This document shows, piece after piece, positions 51,908 through 61,642 of a stretch of 64,000 nt of DNA. Every line of letters starts with the position of its first letter. The first letter of the stretch is position 1. The notes below the pieces were generated by a model. It ran no database searches and was not told the origin of the DNA. It worked only from the letters and a program-made list of their open reading frames with translations. The DNA comes from Paenibacillus athensensis (GTDB taxonomy: Bacteria; Bacillota; Bacilli; Paenibacillales; NBRC-103111). The DNA lies in assembly GCF_004514475.2 (NCBI RefSeq), contig NZ_MYFO02000004.1, positions 434,001 through 498,000 on the forward strand, read 5' to 3'. The position numbers and the translations under genes are program-made.

Positions 51908-54900
51908 ATGAGTAAGAGAAGCAACAACGCCCGAAACAAGTTTCGGCAAGCCGCTTCAATCTCGATGGTGTTCGCCATGGTATTGAGCTTGCTGAACTTC
52001 ATTCCGCCAACGGAGGCGGACGCGGCTGGCCCTTATCTGCTGTCGCAAAACCGTCCGGCCTATTCGTCGACGATGAACGGCAACAGTTCACCCGACCTGG
52101 CATTTGATGGTGACACGGGTACACGCTGGGAAAGCGCATGGGGCGTTGACCAACAATGGATTTATGTGGATTTGGGTGCAAACGCTAACATTACCGGCGT
52201 AACGCTGCGTTGGGAAGGCGCTTTTTCCACGAACTATAAAATTCAAACGTCCAACGACGAATTGAACTGGAGCGATGCGTATTCGGTCACAAACGGTGAC
52301 GGCGCGGTGGATGCGCTGACGTTCACGGCTACAGGCCGTTATGTGCGCTTGTTCTCCAATGCCCGCTCGATTTCGGCCTACGGCATTTCGCTGTTCGAAT
52401 TCGAAGTGTACGGCACGGGCGGTGTGAACCCACCTCCGGCGCAGCTGGGCACGAACGTTGCTTTGAACCGTCCTGTAACCGCTTCCTCTTACGAGGTTGC
52501 CGATTACTTGCCGCCGAACTCGACGCTGCCGCAGCTGGTCGTTGACGGCAACGGCACGACGCGCTGGTCCTCGAACCATACCGACAATGAATGGATTTAT
52601 GTGGACTTGGGCAGCGTGCACAACATCGGCCGCGTCATTATCAACTGGGAGTCGGCAGCTGGCCGCACGTACGATATTCAAGTATCGAACGATGCTGCGA
52701 ACTGGACAACCGTTTACCGTGAGCTGCATGGCGACGGCGGTACGTTCAATCTGCCGATGTACGCTTCCGGACGTTATGTCCGCATGAAGGGGATCAGCAG
52801 AACGACGACGTTCGGGTATTCGATTTTTGAATTCCAGGTATACGACTATGTAGCCGGCGATCCGCAGCCTACGTATTCGATTCCTGCACTGCCAACGGCT
52901 TCTACGGTTGCAGTAGGCCAAGGTAGCTATGTGAAGGACGATCTGTCGGTGCCTCAGCCTAAATATCCGCTGTACAAAGCCGATAACCTGGCAACGCCGC
53001 TTCCGTCCAATGACTGGTGGCAGTCCATTATGATCAACAAGCTTGGAAACGGTATCATTACGCTTCCGCTGAAAAACAAATACACCAAGCAAGGTCTGAG
53101 CGTATTGAACCCGGGACAAGGCTTCATCGCCAATGACCGGACGCAAGCCGCGGACGGCAGCCCGGACCTGTATATTACGACCAATACGATGGACCCGGCC
53201 AAGGTCGTGAACAAAATCATCGGTTACGGCGATTTCTCGGCCGATGTCTCCTTCACAGACGGCACTTCCGAGCTGAAAACGACGTTTGTCAAAGGCTCGC
53301 CTTACCTGTACAACACGTTCAGCAATCCTGCTGATGCGCAATTGTACCTGCCGGCGACAACCCGTTTCTTTGACGACAACAACAACACGATCCTGACGAC
53401 AGACGGCGCTTCAATTACAGCCGATCATATCGGGATTCAAGTGACCAATTCGAACGGCGCTCCGACGCCTTCCAACGTCACGCGTTATTACGGAGCATTC
53501 GTGCCAGCCGGTACGACGTTTACGAAAATCGGCGCTAAAATCAAAATTTCCCTGGGCAGCGGCGCGAACTACATGTCCGTCGCCACGATTCCGGGAACTG
53601 CCAACCTGAACTACTTCTATCAACATGCGTACGCGTTTGTAACGGGAACGGCTGCCTCGTACAGCTTTAACGATACGACGTCTGACGTAAGCACGACGCT
53701 TGCTGCAACGACGACGCTGAAGCGTACCGGCTTTGCCAATACGACGCTGATGGCGCAGCTGCCGCATCAATGGAAAATTACGACTTCGCCGCTCACGGCT
53801 TTGACGTACCAGTCCATCCGCGGCTTGATGAAAGTAACTGAGGGCAACTCCTTTACGACTGTCAACAAGTTCTACGGCATCGTACCGCAATTCACGGAGC
53901 CGGGCGACTCCACGTATTCCCGCCAAACGCTGAAGGACTATCTGGTCAAGCTGGACACCGACACAGCGACCAACCTGATGCAAGGCGACGCGTACTGGCA
54001 GGGTAAAAAGCTCCATCCGCTGGCGATGGGCGCGCTGATTGCCGATCAAATCGGCGATGCGAACTACAAAGCGCTGTTCGTCAGCCGCATGAAAACCGTT
54101 CTGAGCGACTGGTACACGTACACGAACGGCGAACCGACGTACTATTTTGACTACAATTCCGACTGGGGTACACTGATTTATAAAAACAGTGAGTTCGGCG
54201 CCAACTCCGGCATCACCGACCACCATTTCACGTACGGCTACTACGTATTTGCTTCCGCCGTTCTGGCTTCCTTTGATCAGGACTTCCGCGACAAATACGG
54301 CTCGATGGTCGACATGCTGATCCGCGACTACGCGAATCCGTCGAAAACAGACCCGCTCTTCCCGTCCTTCCGTAACTTCGATCCATACGAAGGCCATTCC
54401 TGGGCAGGCGGCTATGCCGACAACGACAGCGGCAACAACCAGGAAGCAGCGGGCGAATCGCTGTTTGGCTGGGTAGGCCAATATTTGTGGGGCAACCTGA
54501 CCGGCAACACCGCGTACCGCAATGCCGGTATCTACGGCTTCACAACCGAGCTGAAAGCAGTTGAGCAATACTGGTTCAACTACGATCAAGACAACTGGCT
54601 GCCAGGCTTTAACCACAAAGCGCTGGGCCAAGTATACGGCAGCTCCAATTTCTTCGGCACCTTCTTTAACGGCGATCCGGTTTTCGTTTACGGCATCCAC
54701 TGGCTGCCAACGGCCGAGTATTTGACCAGCTACGGCTTTGATCCTACGAAGGTACAAACGATGTACAACGGCCTCGTAGCCGATATCGGCGGACCTGAAA
54801 ATGACTGGTACCACATCGTATGGCCGATCCAGTCGTTGTTTGATCCGCAAGCTGTATTGAACAAATTCAATCCGACGATCGTTCAGCAAAACGAGCTGTT

Positions 54901-57127
54901 CAATACGTACTGGTTCGTTCACAGCATGGCGACGCTCGGCAACCGGACGAAAGACATCTGGGCCACCGGCGGCGCAAGCGCAACCGTGTACAAAAAAGGC
55001 ACGACATACAGCGCGCTTGTCTGGAACCCGACAAATGCAGCAATTACGGTCACTTTCCGCAATAGCGGCGGTGTTACAGGTTCGGCGACGATCGCTCCGA
55101 AAACACTGGTGAAAGTGAATCCGCAAGCGACAACGAATCCGCAAAACACGCCTCCGACGCTGACAGCCGACAGCACGCAAAACAATGTCGGTCAGCCGAT
55201 GGACATTACGTTCACCGATAACGCTACCTGGAGAGGCGCGATCACTGCCGTTCAAGTAGACGGAACGAACGTGGCTTCCGGTCAATACACCGTAACGTCC
55301 GGCAAAATCACGCTGAACGCTTCGCTGTTCCCGACCGCCAAAGCGTATTCGATCACGGTGCTGGCTAACGGCTACTATGCAGCGACGGTTTCGCAAACCG
55401 TGAATGCAGGCAGCAGCGGCGGTACGAATCTGGCGCTGAACAAAACGGTTACGACCTCGACAGGCGCGCTGCAAGCTGGCAGTCTCGCGGTTGACGGCAA
55501 CGCCGGAACCCGTTGGGAATCGGCCTTCAGCGATCCGCAATGGATTTCCGTCGACCTTGGTTCGACGCAATCGGTTAACAAAGTCGTTCTGAACTGGGAA
55601 GGCGCGTACGGCAAAAGCTACAAAATCGAAGTTTCGACAGACGGCAGCAACTGGTCGCAAGTGTACTCCACAACGACAGGAGCAGGCGGCGTTGAAACCC
55701 TCACGTTTGGTGCAGCAAATGCCCGTTATGTGCGTTTGACAGGTACGGTCCGCGGCACAGCCTACGGCTACTCGCTGTATGAATTCGAAGTATACGGCAG
55801 CGGTTCGACGACGCAAACGCCTCCGACGCTGGCGGCAGCGGCAACGACTGTGGGCTCGGCAGGTACGGTAACCTTTACCGACAACTCCGCATGGAGAAGC
55901 GCGATCAGCGCTGTGAAAGTAGACGGCACGACCGTGGCAACGAACCAGTATACGGTCGCCGCAGGTTCGATTACGCTGAACGCCTCCTTGTTCTCGACCG
56001 CCAAAACGTACGCTATTACCGTACAGGCTTCCGGTTACTCCGACGCCTCGGCTTCGCTGGTAGTTAACGCAGCAAGCAGCGGCGGTACGAACCTGGCGCT
56101 GAACAAAACGGTTACAACTTCTACAGGGGCTGTGCAAGCAGGTAACTATGCCGTAGACGGCAACGCCGGAACTCGCTGGGAATCGGCTTCAAGCGATCCG
56201 CAATGGATTTCCGTCGACCTTGGCTCCACACAATCCGTGAACAAGGTTGTCCTGAACTGGGAAGGCGCATACGGCAAAAGCTACAAAATTGAAGTTTCAA
56301 CAGACGGCAGCAACTGGTCGCAAGTGTACTCTACGACGACCGGCGCAGGTGGCGTAGAGACCCTCACGTTCACTGCGGCAAACGCTCGATATGTTCGCTT
56401 GACCGGCACGGTTCGCGGTACACAATACGGCTACTCGCTGTGGGAGCTGGAAGTGTACGGTAGCGGTTCGACAACGCAAACCCCTCCGGCACTGACCGCT
56501 GACAGCACACTGAACAACGTCGGTCAGCCAATGGACATCACGTTCACCGATAACTCCGCATGGAGAAGCGCGATCAGCGCCGTGAAGGTGGACGGCACGA
56601 CTGTTGCAACGAACCAGTACACGGTAGCTTCTGGTAAAATTACGCTGAATGCTTCGCTGTTCTCCACGGCGAAAACGTATGCGATTACCGTGCAAGCGAG
56701 CGGCTACTCCGATGCGACCGTCTCGCAGGTGGTGACGGCGGCTTCCAACGTCAATCTGGCGTTGAACAAAACCGTAACGACGTCCACGGGCGCGCTGCAA
56801 GCCGGCAGCTATGCCGTAGACGGCAACACCGGAACTCGCTGGGAATCGGCCTTCAGCGATCCGCAATGGATTTCGGTCGATCTGGGCTCCGCCCAAACGA
56901 TCAGCCGCGTGAACCTGAACTGGGAAGGCGCGTACGGCAAAAGCTATAAAATCGAGGTGTCGACGAACGGATCGACTTGGACGCAGGTCTACTCGACTAC
57001 AACGGGCGCAGGCGGCATCGAGAATGTCACCTTTACGTCAACCAGCGCGCGTTACGTTCGCTTGACCGGCACGGTCCGCGGCACGCAATACGGCTACTCG
57101 CTGTGGGAAATGGGCATTTATCAATAA
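51908..57127 (+). CDS. Secreted multimodular GH81 endo-beta-1,3-glucanase
   Basis: 1739 aa. Signal peptide (about 1-40, ending near EADAAG), two F5/8-type C (CBM32-like) modules (about 45-170 and 180-315), then a GH81 catalytic module (about 325-1060). The likely catalytic residues are D771 (ITDHHFTYGY) and the pair E846/E850 (NQEAAGESLFGW), with the four-residue spacing known for the family. Three repeats follow, each a beta-rich linker (TVTSGKITLNASLF type) plus a CBM32-like module. It hydrolyses beta-1,3-glucan such as fungal cell wall or laminarin outside the cell. Confidence 0.92.
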   Translation: MSKRSNNARNKFRQAASISMVFAMVLSLLNFIPPTEADAAGPYLLSQNRPAYSSTMNGNSSPDLAFDGDTGTRWESAWGVDQQWIYVDLGANANITGVTLRWEGAFSTNYKIQTSNDELNWSDAYSVTNGDGAVDALTFTATGRYVRLFSNARSISAYGISLFEFEVYGTGGVNPPPAQLGTNVALNRPVTASSYEVADYLPPNSTLPQLVVDGNGTTRWSSNHTDNEWIYVDLGSVHNIGRVIINWESAAGRTYDIQVSNDAANWTTVYRELHGDGGTFNLPMYASGRYVRMKGISRTTTFGYSIFEFQVYDYVAGDPQPTYSIPALPTASTVAVGQGSYVKDDLSVPQPKYPLYKADNLATPLPSNDWWQSIMINKLGNGIITLPLKNKYTKQGLSVLNPGQGFIANDRTQAADGSPDLYITTNTMDPAKVVNKIIGYGDFSADVSFTDGTSELKTTFVKGSPYLYNTFSNPADAQLYLPATTRFFDDNNNTILTTDGASITADHIGIQVTNSNGAPTPSNVTRYYGAFVPAGTTFTKIGAKIKISLGSGANYMSVATIPGTANLNYFYQHAYAFVTGTAASYSFNDTTSDVSTTLAATTTLKRTGFANTTLMAQLPHQWKITTSPLTALTYQSIRGLMKVTEGNSFTTVNKFYGIVPQFTEPGDSTYSRQTLKDYLVKLDTDTATNLMQGDAYWQGKKLHPLAMGALIADQIGDANYKALFVSRMKTVLSDWYTYTNGEPTYYFDYNSDWGTLIYKNSEFGANSGITDHHFTYGYYVFASAVLASFDQDFRDKYGSMVDMLIRDYANPSKTDPLFPSFRNFDPYEGHSWAGGYADNDSGNNQEAAGESLFGWVGQYLWGNLTGNTAYRNAGIYGFTTELKAVEQYWFNYDQDNWLPGFNHKALGQVYGSSNFFGTFFNGDPVFVYGIHWLPTAEYLTSYGFDPTKVQTMYNGLVADIGGPENDWYHIVWPIQSLFDPQAVLNKFNPTIVQQNELFNTYWFVHSMATLGNRTKDIWATGGASATVYKKGTTYSALVWNPTNAAITVTFRNSGGVTGSATIAPKTLVKVNPQATTNPQNTPPTLTADSTQNNVGQPMDITFTDNATWRGAITAVQVDGTNVASGQYTVTSGKITLNASLFPTAKAYSITVLANGYYAATVSQTVNAGSSGGTNLALNKTVTTSTGALQAGSLAVDGNAGTRWESAFSDPQWISVDLGSTQSVNKVVLNWEGAYGKSYKIEVSTDGSNWSQVYSTTTGAGGVETLTFGAANARYVRLTGTVRGTAYGYSLYEFEVYGSGSTTQTPPTLAAAATTVGSAGTVTFTDNSAWRSAISAVKVDGTTVATNQYTVAAGSITLNASLFSTAKTYAITVQASGYSDASASLVVNAASSGGTNLALNKTVTTSTGAVQAGNYAVDGNAGTRWESASSDPQWISVDLGSTQSVNKVVLNWEGAYGKSYKIEVSTDGSNWSQVYSTTTGAGGVETLTFTAANARYVRLTGTVRGTQYGYSLWELEVYGSGSTTQTPPALTADSTLNNVGQPMDITFTDNSAWRSAISAVKVDGTTVATNQYTVASGKITLNASLFSTAKTYAITVQASGYSDATVSQVVTAASNVNLALNKTVTTSTGALQAGSYAVDGNTGTRWESAFSDPQWISVDLGSAQTISRVNLNWEGAYGKSYKIEVSTNGSTWTQVYSTTTGAGGIENVTFTSTSARYVRLTGTVRGTQYGYSLWEMGIYQ
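55145..57127 (+). repeat. Three tandem linker-CBM32 repeats, about 665-bp period
   Basis: Blocks starting near 55145, 55810 and 56475 carry nearly identical linker and CBM32-like coding sequence (for example GTNLALNKTVTTSTGA at 55430 and 56090, shorter form at 56755). High nucleotide identity suggests recent duplication or gene conversion. Confidence 0.85.
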
Positions 57128-57144
57128 GCTTCAGCACAAGGATA

Positions 57145-57181
57145 AGCAAGGGGCGCCTGCGGGCTGCCCCTTGCTTTTTTG
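57145..57181 (+). terminator. Terminator of the glucanase gene
   Basis: AGCAAGGGGC/GCCCCTTGCT stem followed by TTTTT. The remaining 180 nt to 57362 show no gene. Confidence 0.9.
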
Positions 57182-57362
57182 CGTGATGCGACAGCCTTTG
57201 GGCAACGCGCGTGACTTCGGAGCACGCAATTTCCGTGGCGTGCGGCATTCGCAGCCTGCCGTGCTCGCTAGCGCGATACCGGCCATACGGCTGCCGGAGC
57301 GGCTCGGCCCGGACACGACCGGACATGGGCACGGCACGATTCGGACCGGACACGGTTTCGGC

Positions 57363-58322
57363 TCAAGCGAGCGCGCCGAGCGTGACCTTGCGCAGCTCGC
57401 TTTTCCAGAAGCAGTCGCCGTCTATGGCCGCCAGCGCGGTTTCCGCTTGATCCTTCAGCAGTCCGACAACGATTTGCGCATATTCGATGCAGCCGGACTG
57501 CTCGATATAGCGCAAGACGTCCGGCTTATAGGCCAGAAACTGCTCGGCGGTCAAGCGATGCTCGTAGAAATCATGCAACGGCGCACATTGTGTCTTTGAC
57601 TCCTGCAGCAAAAATAAAATCGGCAGCGTGCGCTTGCGTGCGAGCAGATCGTTTTTCAAATCGTAGCGGCGCAGGTCCTGCAAGTCGTTGGCGATTTGCG
57701 CGGCGACGCCGAACAGCTCGGCGAATTGCTCCAGCGCCTGCAGCGTGGCGGCGTCGGCGCAGCCGGAGGTCGCGCTGCCGAGAAAGCAGGCCAGCCGGAT
57801 CAGCGAGCCCGATTTCTCGCGCGTCATGTCCAGATAGGCGCTTTCCGAATCGGCGCGGTCGAGCAGATCCTTTTGCTGGCCGCACAAGGCGCGCGACAGA
57901 TGGGCGCCGACGCCGACGGCCGGCAGTACGGCTGCGATAGGCCCGGCGGCGCTGCGCCCCAGCATGTCGGCTTGCGCAGGCAGCGTCGCAAGCTCGCTGA
58001 GTGCAGTGACGAGCAGCGCCACAGCGGCGTTCAGCGCCAGTGCCGGCGGGCACGTCATCCACGGCTTGCCGGTGTTGTCCTGATCCTGCAGGTCATCGAC
58101 AATGTCGAGTGCCAGCACGATGACCTCGGTGAGCGCTGCCAGCCGTTCGATGTGCGGGTCGCTGCCGCCGAGCAGATAATGGGTGAAGCGGGTAATGTCG
58201 GCCCAGCGGCTGTCCTCGCGCGCTTTTTCCCGGATGAAGCTCGCCAGATGGGCGGATAGCGACGGCTCGGAAAAGCGGTTTTCCATCAGCTCCAGCATGA
58301 GCTGCACAATAGTGGGATTCAT
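57363..58322 (-). CDS. comQ: ComQ-like isoprenyl transferase
   Basis: 319 aa, an all-helical polyprenyl synthase fold with the first Asp-rich motif DDLQDQD (76-82) and the second NDLQDLR (212-218), as in ComQ enzymes. ComQ trims and prenylates the Trp of the ComX pheromone precursor. Its start overlaps the response-regulator stop by 4 nt, and the ComP-like kinase gene lies upstream in the same operon, so a pheromone role is likely rather than general isoprenoid synthesis. Confidence 0.8.
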   Translation of the reverse strand: MNPTIVQLMLELMENRFSEPSLSAHLASFIREKAREDSRWADITRFTHYLLGGSDPHIERLAALTEVIVLALDIVDDLQDQDNTGKPWMTCPPALALNAAVALLVTALSELATLPAQADMLGRSAAGPIAAVLPAVGVGAHLSRALCGQQKDLLDRADSESAYLDMTREKSGSLIRLACFLGSATSGCADAATLQALEQFAELFGVAAQIANDLQDLRRYDLKNDLLARKRTLPILFLLQESKTQCAPLHDFYEHRLTAEQFLAYKPDVLRYIEQSGCIEYAQIVVGLLKDQAETALAAIDGDCFWKSELRKVTLGALA

Positions 58323-58999
58323 GATTCGTTCTCCTCTCTGAAATATGCGGCATACTGCTCGTCGCCAAGCACCTTTTGCAGCGCCTGAATTTTGGATGCG
58401 ACGCCGAGCTTTTCATAAATTTTGCGCAGGTGGTTGTCGACGGTGCGGCGGCTCGTATGAATTTTGTCGGCAATCGCTTCGTGCGTGACGCCACGGCTGA
58501 CCATCTGCAGGATGTGGATATCCTCGTCGGTTAGCGGCGTCTGGTATAACGAAACGCGCTGCGGCCGGCGCAGCCGGTTGAGCAGCGGACGCGGCAGCAC
58601 CAGCTGATCGTGCAAAACGCAGGGGATCATGTGCTGAACGATCGCCTCCGGTGTGTCTTTGGAGATGACGGCGCTGATGCCAAGCTCCCAGACGATGATA
58701 TCGGCGAGCGCCGACAGATCGTGGCCGGTAAACAGCACGATTCTGACCTCGGCGTCGATCCGCCGGATTTGCTCGGCAAGCTGAATGCCCGACAGATCGG
58801 GCAGCTGGTAGTCGAGCACAACCAACTCGGGCCGGTGTTGCCCGATCAGCTCCAGACCGGCTTGTCCGGTGACGGCGGTTGCCAGCACGCGGATATCGCC
58901 GGTCTGCTCCAGCAGCTGGCGGGTCGCGCCGGCCATGAGCGGGTGATCGTCGATGACAATTGCTGTGACGGGCGAGTCCGGCGGCATTGGCGCATTCAT
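58319..58999 (-). CDS. comA: ComA-like LuxR-family response regulator
   Basis: 226 aa. Receiver domain with acidic pocket VIDDHP, phospho-Asp in VVLDYQLPDLSG, and Lys in VISKD; C-terminal LuxR HTH with LTDEDIHILQMVSRGVTHEAIA and SRRTVDNHLRKIYEKLGV. Start overlaps the kinase stop by 4 nt, and its own stop overlaps the comQ-like start, so the three are translationally coupled. Expected to be phosphorylated by the adjacent kinase when pheromone is bound. Targets unknown. Confidence 0.85.
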   Translation of the reverse strand: MNAPMPPDSPVTAIVIDDHPLMAGATRQLLEQTGDIRVLATAVTGQAGLELIGQHRPELVVLDYQLPDLSGIQLAEQIRRIDAEVRIVLFTGHDLSALADIIVWELGISAVISKDTPEAIVQHMIPCVLHDQLVLPRPLLNRLRRPQRVSLYQTPLTDEDIHILQMVSRGVTHEAIADKIHTSRRTVDNHLRKIYEKLGVASKIQALQKVLGDEQYAAYFREENES

Positions 59000-61554
59000 G
59001 CGGATTCTCCTTCCTGCAGGGCGGCGGGAATCGTAATGTGCACGCGCACGCCCGCGCCGGGAGCGGCTTCGATGCGGCAGCTTCCGTCCAGCGCTCCGAC
59101 GCGGCTGCGCAGCTGCTCCAGCCCCCGGCTGCGCGGCCGCTCGGAGCCGGCGCGCAGCGGAACCGGCGGCGGGGCGGCGCTTCCGGCCGCAGTGCCTGGC
59201 GTAACGTCAAAGCCGACGCCGTCGTCTTCATAGCGCAGCGTAACGCGCCCGCCTGCCGCAGCCGCCAGCTTGAACCGGACGTGCCGGGCGCGGGAATGCT
59301 TCTTGGCATTGTTGAGCAGCTCCTGAACGATCCGGAACAGATGCATTTTGACCTCCGGCGTCCGCAGCTCCAGCTCCTCGTCGGACGCGATGTCGAATTC
59401 CAGCCGGAAGCCGCAGGTTTGCCGCTCTTGTTCCACAAGCTGCTCCAGCGTCCGCATCAGTCCGATATCGGCCATCAGATACGGATGCAGCTCAAAGCAG
59501 CTTTCCCGCAAGCTGCGGTGAATCGCGTCAATGTCACTGACGAGCTGCTGCAGCGGAGCAAGCCCGGCCCGGTCGGCGGCCGGAAGCCCGCGCAGCGCGC
59601 CCGTGAGCTTGCGGCGCAGGAAAAACAAGTCCTGCATCGTCGTATCGTGCAGGTCGGCGGCGAGGCGCATGCGCTCTTTTTCCTGCAGCTCGAACGTCAG
59701 CTTGCGGAACCAGGCCAGCTCACGCGAGCTGCGCCGGTCGGGCAGTCGGCCGATCGCTTGCTCCAGCGAGGAGGTCAGCTTGCGCACCAGATGGACGTTC
59801 TCCATCGTGACGGACAGATACGTCACGATAAGACGCAGCCATTGCGTCTCTTCGCGGCTCAGGAGCGTATTGTCCTTTTTGGCCGACAAAACGAGATAGC
59901 AGGCGTATTCCTCCTGACGGGTGACGGTTATGACGGTGCAGCCGGTTTCCGTAGAGGCGCTTGCGTCCGTGTTTGCTTCGGCTCCAGAGCCAGAGCTAGA
60001 GCCGGAGCCAGAGCCACCGGCAGCACAAGTGGCAGAGCTGGAACTAGCGCCAGCGCCAGCGCCGTTGCCAGAGCCGGAGCCGGAGCCAGCGCCGTTGCCG
60101 CTACCCGCACCAGCGGATGCGCCCGCCGATGAGTTAACGGCTGTGTCGCCGCCCGTTTCGCTGGCCAGCGCCCGTGCGATGTCGGCTTCGTCGATATCGC
60201 CTTCGGCGGCGCAGTCGGTATGGTTGTCATAGCGGTAGACAACGGCGCCGCCGAACAGGTCGAGCGTGTCGACCAAGCCGCTCAACAGCGTGCGTTTCAG
60301 CTCGCGGAAGCTGCTGGTGGCGCCGAGGTCGCCGGCGATTTTTTTCAGCGATTGCTGGAGATAATGCTTGCGCGGAAACAGAAGCGGCGCGAGCCGGCTC
60401 GTCCAGGTCTCAAACGCATAGAAGATGAGCGATTGGGCGAGCAGGAACAGCGAAAAGGCGATAAAGCCCATGCGGCCCGTCATCCGGTCCGGGAACAGCA
60501 GCCAAACGATGGCGAGAAAAACAACGCACGGCGGGATGGCGGCAAGCACAGCGAACAGCATCCTTTTCAGAATAAAATCGATGTCGTAAAGCTGATGGCG
60601 AGCAATCAGACAGGCGAATGCAGCCGGAAAAAAGAGGACGAACCAGCCCGTGTAAAACGGGTTGATCCAATAGAAGCCGGCCAGCATTTCCGGCACGAAT
60701 GAAAGGACAATAAGCGGCGCGAACGAGATGAACAGCGCAGCGGCAATCGTTTTGAGCAAAGCGGCGATATGCGGCGTCCGGCGGTGTCTGGCGTAAGCGT
60801 AGGCAAGCACAAGCGCGCTCAGCAGGACAATGACGATGACGAAAATTTCCAGAATCAGCGTCGTATAATGCGTGATCAGGTAGGAGACCGGGGCGTTGAC
60901 GAAGGTCGTCAGCTGCAAGGCGAACAGACCGCCGATAAAGCCGTATAAATACGGGATAAAGGAAGAAGGCAGCGTGACGCCTGCCCGCTCGCGCAAAAAT
61001 ACGATCAGAAATTGCAAAAAGGATACCGGCAGCAGCATCACCGCCGCTCCGATCAGATTGATCGCCAGCGCGTCGCCACGAATTGAAGCCAGCAGGCTCA
61101 TGAAGGCGAGCCCGATGCAAGCAAACATCTGCGCCAGTCTGCGGGCGGAGGCCGAGCGCGGCAGCTTGCGGTGGAACAGCCAAGCGACGGACAAGCTGAC
61201 CAGCTCACCGAACAGCGCGAAATAATCGGCTTCGGCCGCTTTGGGGATGCGGTCGGTCGTAAGCTCAAGCTCGACGCCGCTGCGATTCACTACAATCGTG
61301 TGGGCTTGATCGATGGTGCGCAGCTTGACAACCGACGGGAATTGTCCGGCGGGAATGCCGTCCAGCGACACGACCCGGTCGCCGATGGCGATGCCCAGAT
61401 CGCTGGCGATGCGGTCAAACCGCGAGACGACCCATGTGCCGTCCGGCTGCGCAGCGACGTTGATGCCGAAGCTGGGATACGTAAATAAAAGGTAGAGAAA
61501 CCAGATATGGAGACAAAATAAAAGAAATATGAATATTTTCATCATTTTCACCAT
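58996..61554 (-). CDS. comP: ComP-like membrane sensor histidine kinase
   Basis: 852 aa from ATG 61554 (AGAAGG upstream); a TTG at 61590 is an alternative. One N-terminal membrane segment, an extracytoplasmic PDZ-like stretch (GIAIGDRVVSLDGIPAG), six to seven further membrane segments (about 115-390), then a cytoplasmic linker, HisKA_3 with RLAADLHDTTMQD (His about 636) and a HATPase_c (VQELLNNAKKHS, DDGVGFD). This is the layout of ComP, the ComX receptor. A Gly/Ser/Ala low-complexity insert interrupts the linker at about 475-533. Confidence 0.85.
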   Translation of the reverse strand: MVKMMKIFIFLLFCLHIWFLYLLFTYPSFGINVAAQPDGTWVVSRFDRIASDLGIAIGDRVVSLDGIPAGQFPSVVKLRTIDQAHTIVVNRSGVELELTTDRIPKAAEADYFALFGELVSLSVAWLFHRKLPRSASARRLAQMFACIGLAFMSLLASIRGDALAINLIGAAVMLLPVSFLQFLIVFLRERAGVTLPSSFIPYLYGFIGGLFALQLTTFVNAPVSYLITHYTTLILEIFVIVIVLLSALVLAYAYARHRRTPHIAALLKTIAAALFISFAPLIVLSFVPEMLAGFYWINPFYTGWFVLFFPAAFACLIARHQLYDIDFILKRMLFAVLAAIPPCVVFLAIVWLLFPDRMTGRMGFIAFSLFLLAQSLIFYAFETWTSRLAPLLFPRKHYLQQSLKKIAGDLGATSSFRELKRTLLSGLVDTLDLFGGAVVYRYDNHTDCAAEGDIDEADIARALASETGGDTAVNSSAGASAGAGSGNGAGSGSGSGNGAGAGASSSSATCAAGGSGSGSSSGSGAEANTDASASTETGCTVITVTRQEEYACYLVLSAKKDNTLLSREETQWLRLIVTYLSVTMENVHLVRKLTSSLEQAIGRLPDRRSSRELAWFRKLTFELQEKERMRLAADLHDTTMQDLFFLRRKLTGALRGLPAADRAGLAPLQQLVSDIDAIHRSLRESCFELHPYLMADIGLMRTLEQLVEQERQTCGFRLEFDIASDEELELRTPEVKMHLFRIVQELLNNAKKHSRARHVRFKLAAAAGGRVTLRYEDDGVGFDVTPGTAAGSAAPPPVPLRAGSERPRSRGLEQLRSRVGALDGSCRIEAAPGAGVRVHITIPAALQEGESA
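59955..60130 (-). repeat. Hexanucleotide-like low-complexity tract inside the kinase gene
   Basis: Tandem variants of GGCTCC/GGCTCT-type units encode runs of GSGSGS, GAGAGA and SSSS. Such tracts expand and shrink in multiples of 3 or 6, changing linker length without breaking the frame. Confidence 0.75.
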
Positions 61555-61642
61555 TTTAGGCCTTCTTTCTTTGTATATTTTAAGATACAATTGGGATAGG
61601 CTTTAGATCAAAGCCCGTTTATCCCGAATGGAGGTGAGAACG

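Noticed and set aside
53411-56137. A 908-codon open frame on the minus strand of the glucanase gene
   Set aside because: It is the antisense shadow of a high-GC repeat gene, Arg-rich and without start signals or domains.
59955-60130. Short repeats as a possible CRISPR array
   Set aside because: Units are in-frame hexamer variants inside a coding sequence, without spacers.
58987-60132. Long plus-strand frames opposite the ComP-like kinase and the response regulator
   Set aside because: Shadow frames of GC-rich coding sequence; composition is Arg/Ala/Gln-rich and the minus-strand domains are unambiguous.
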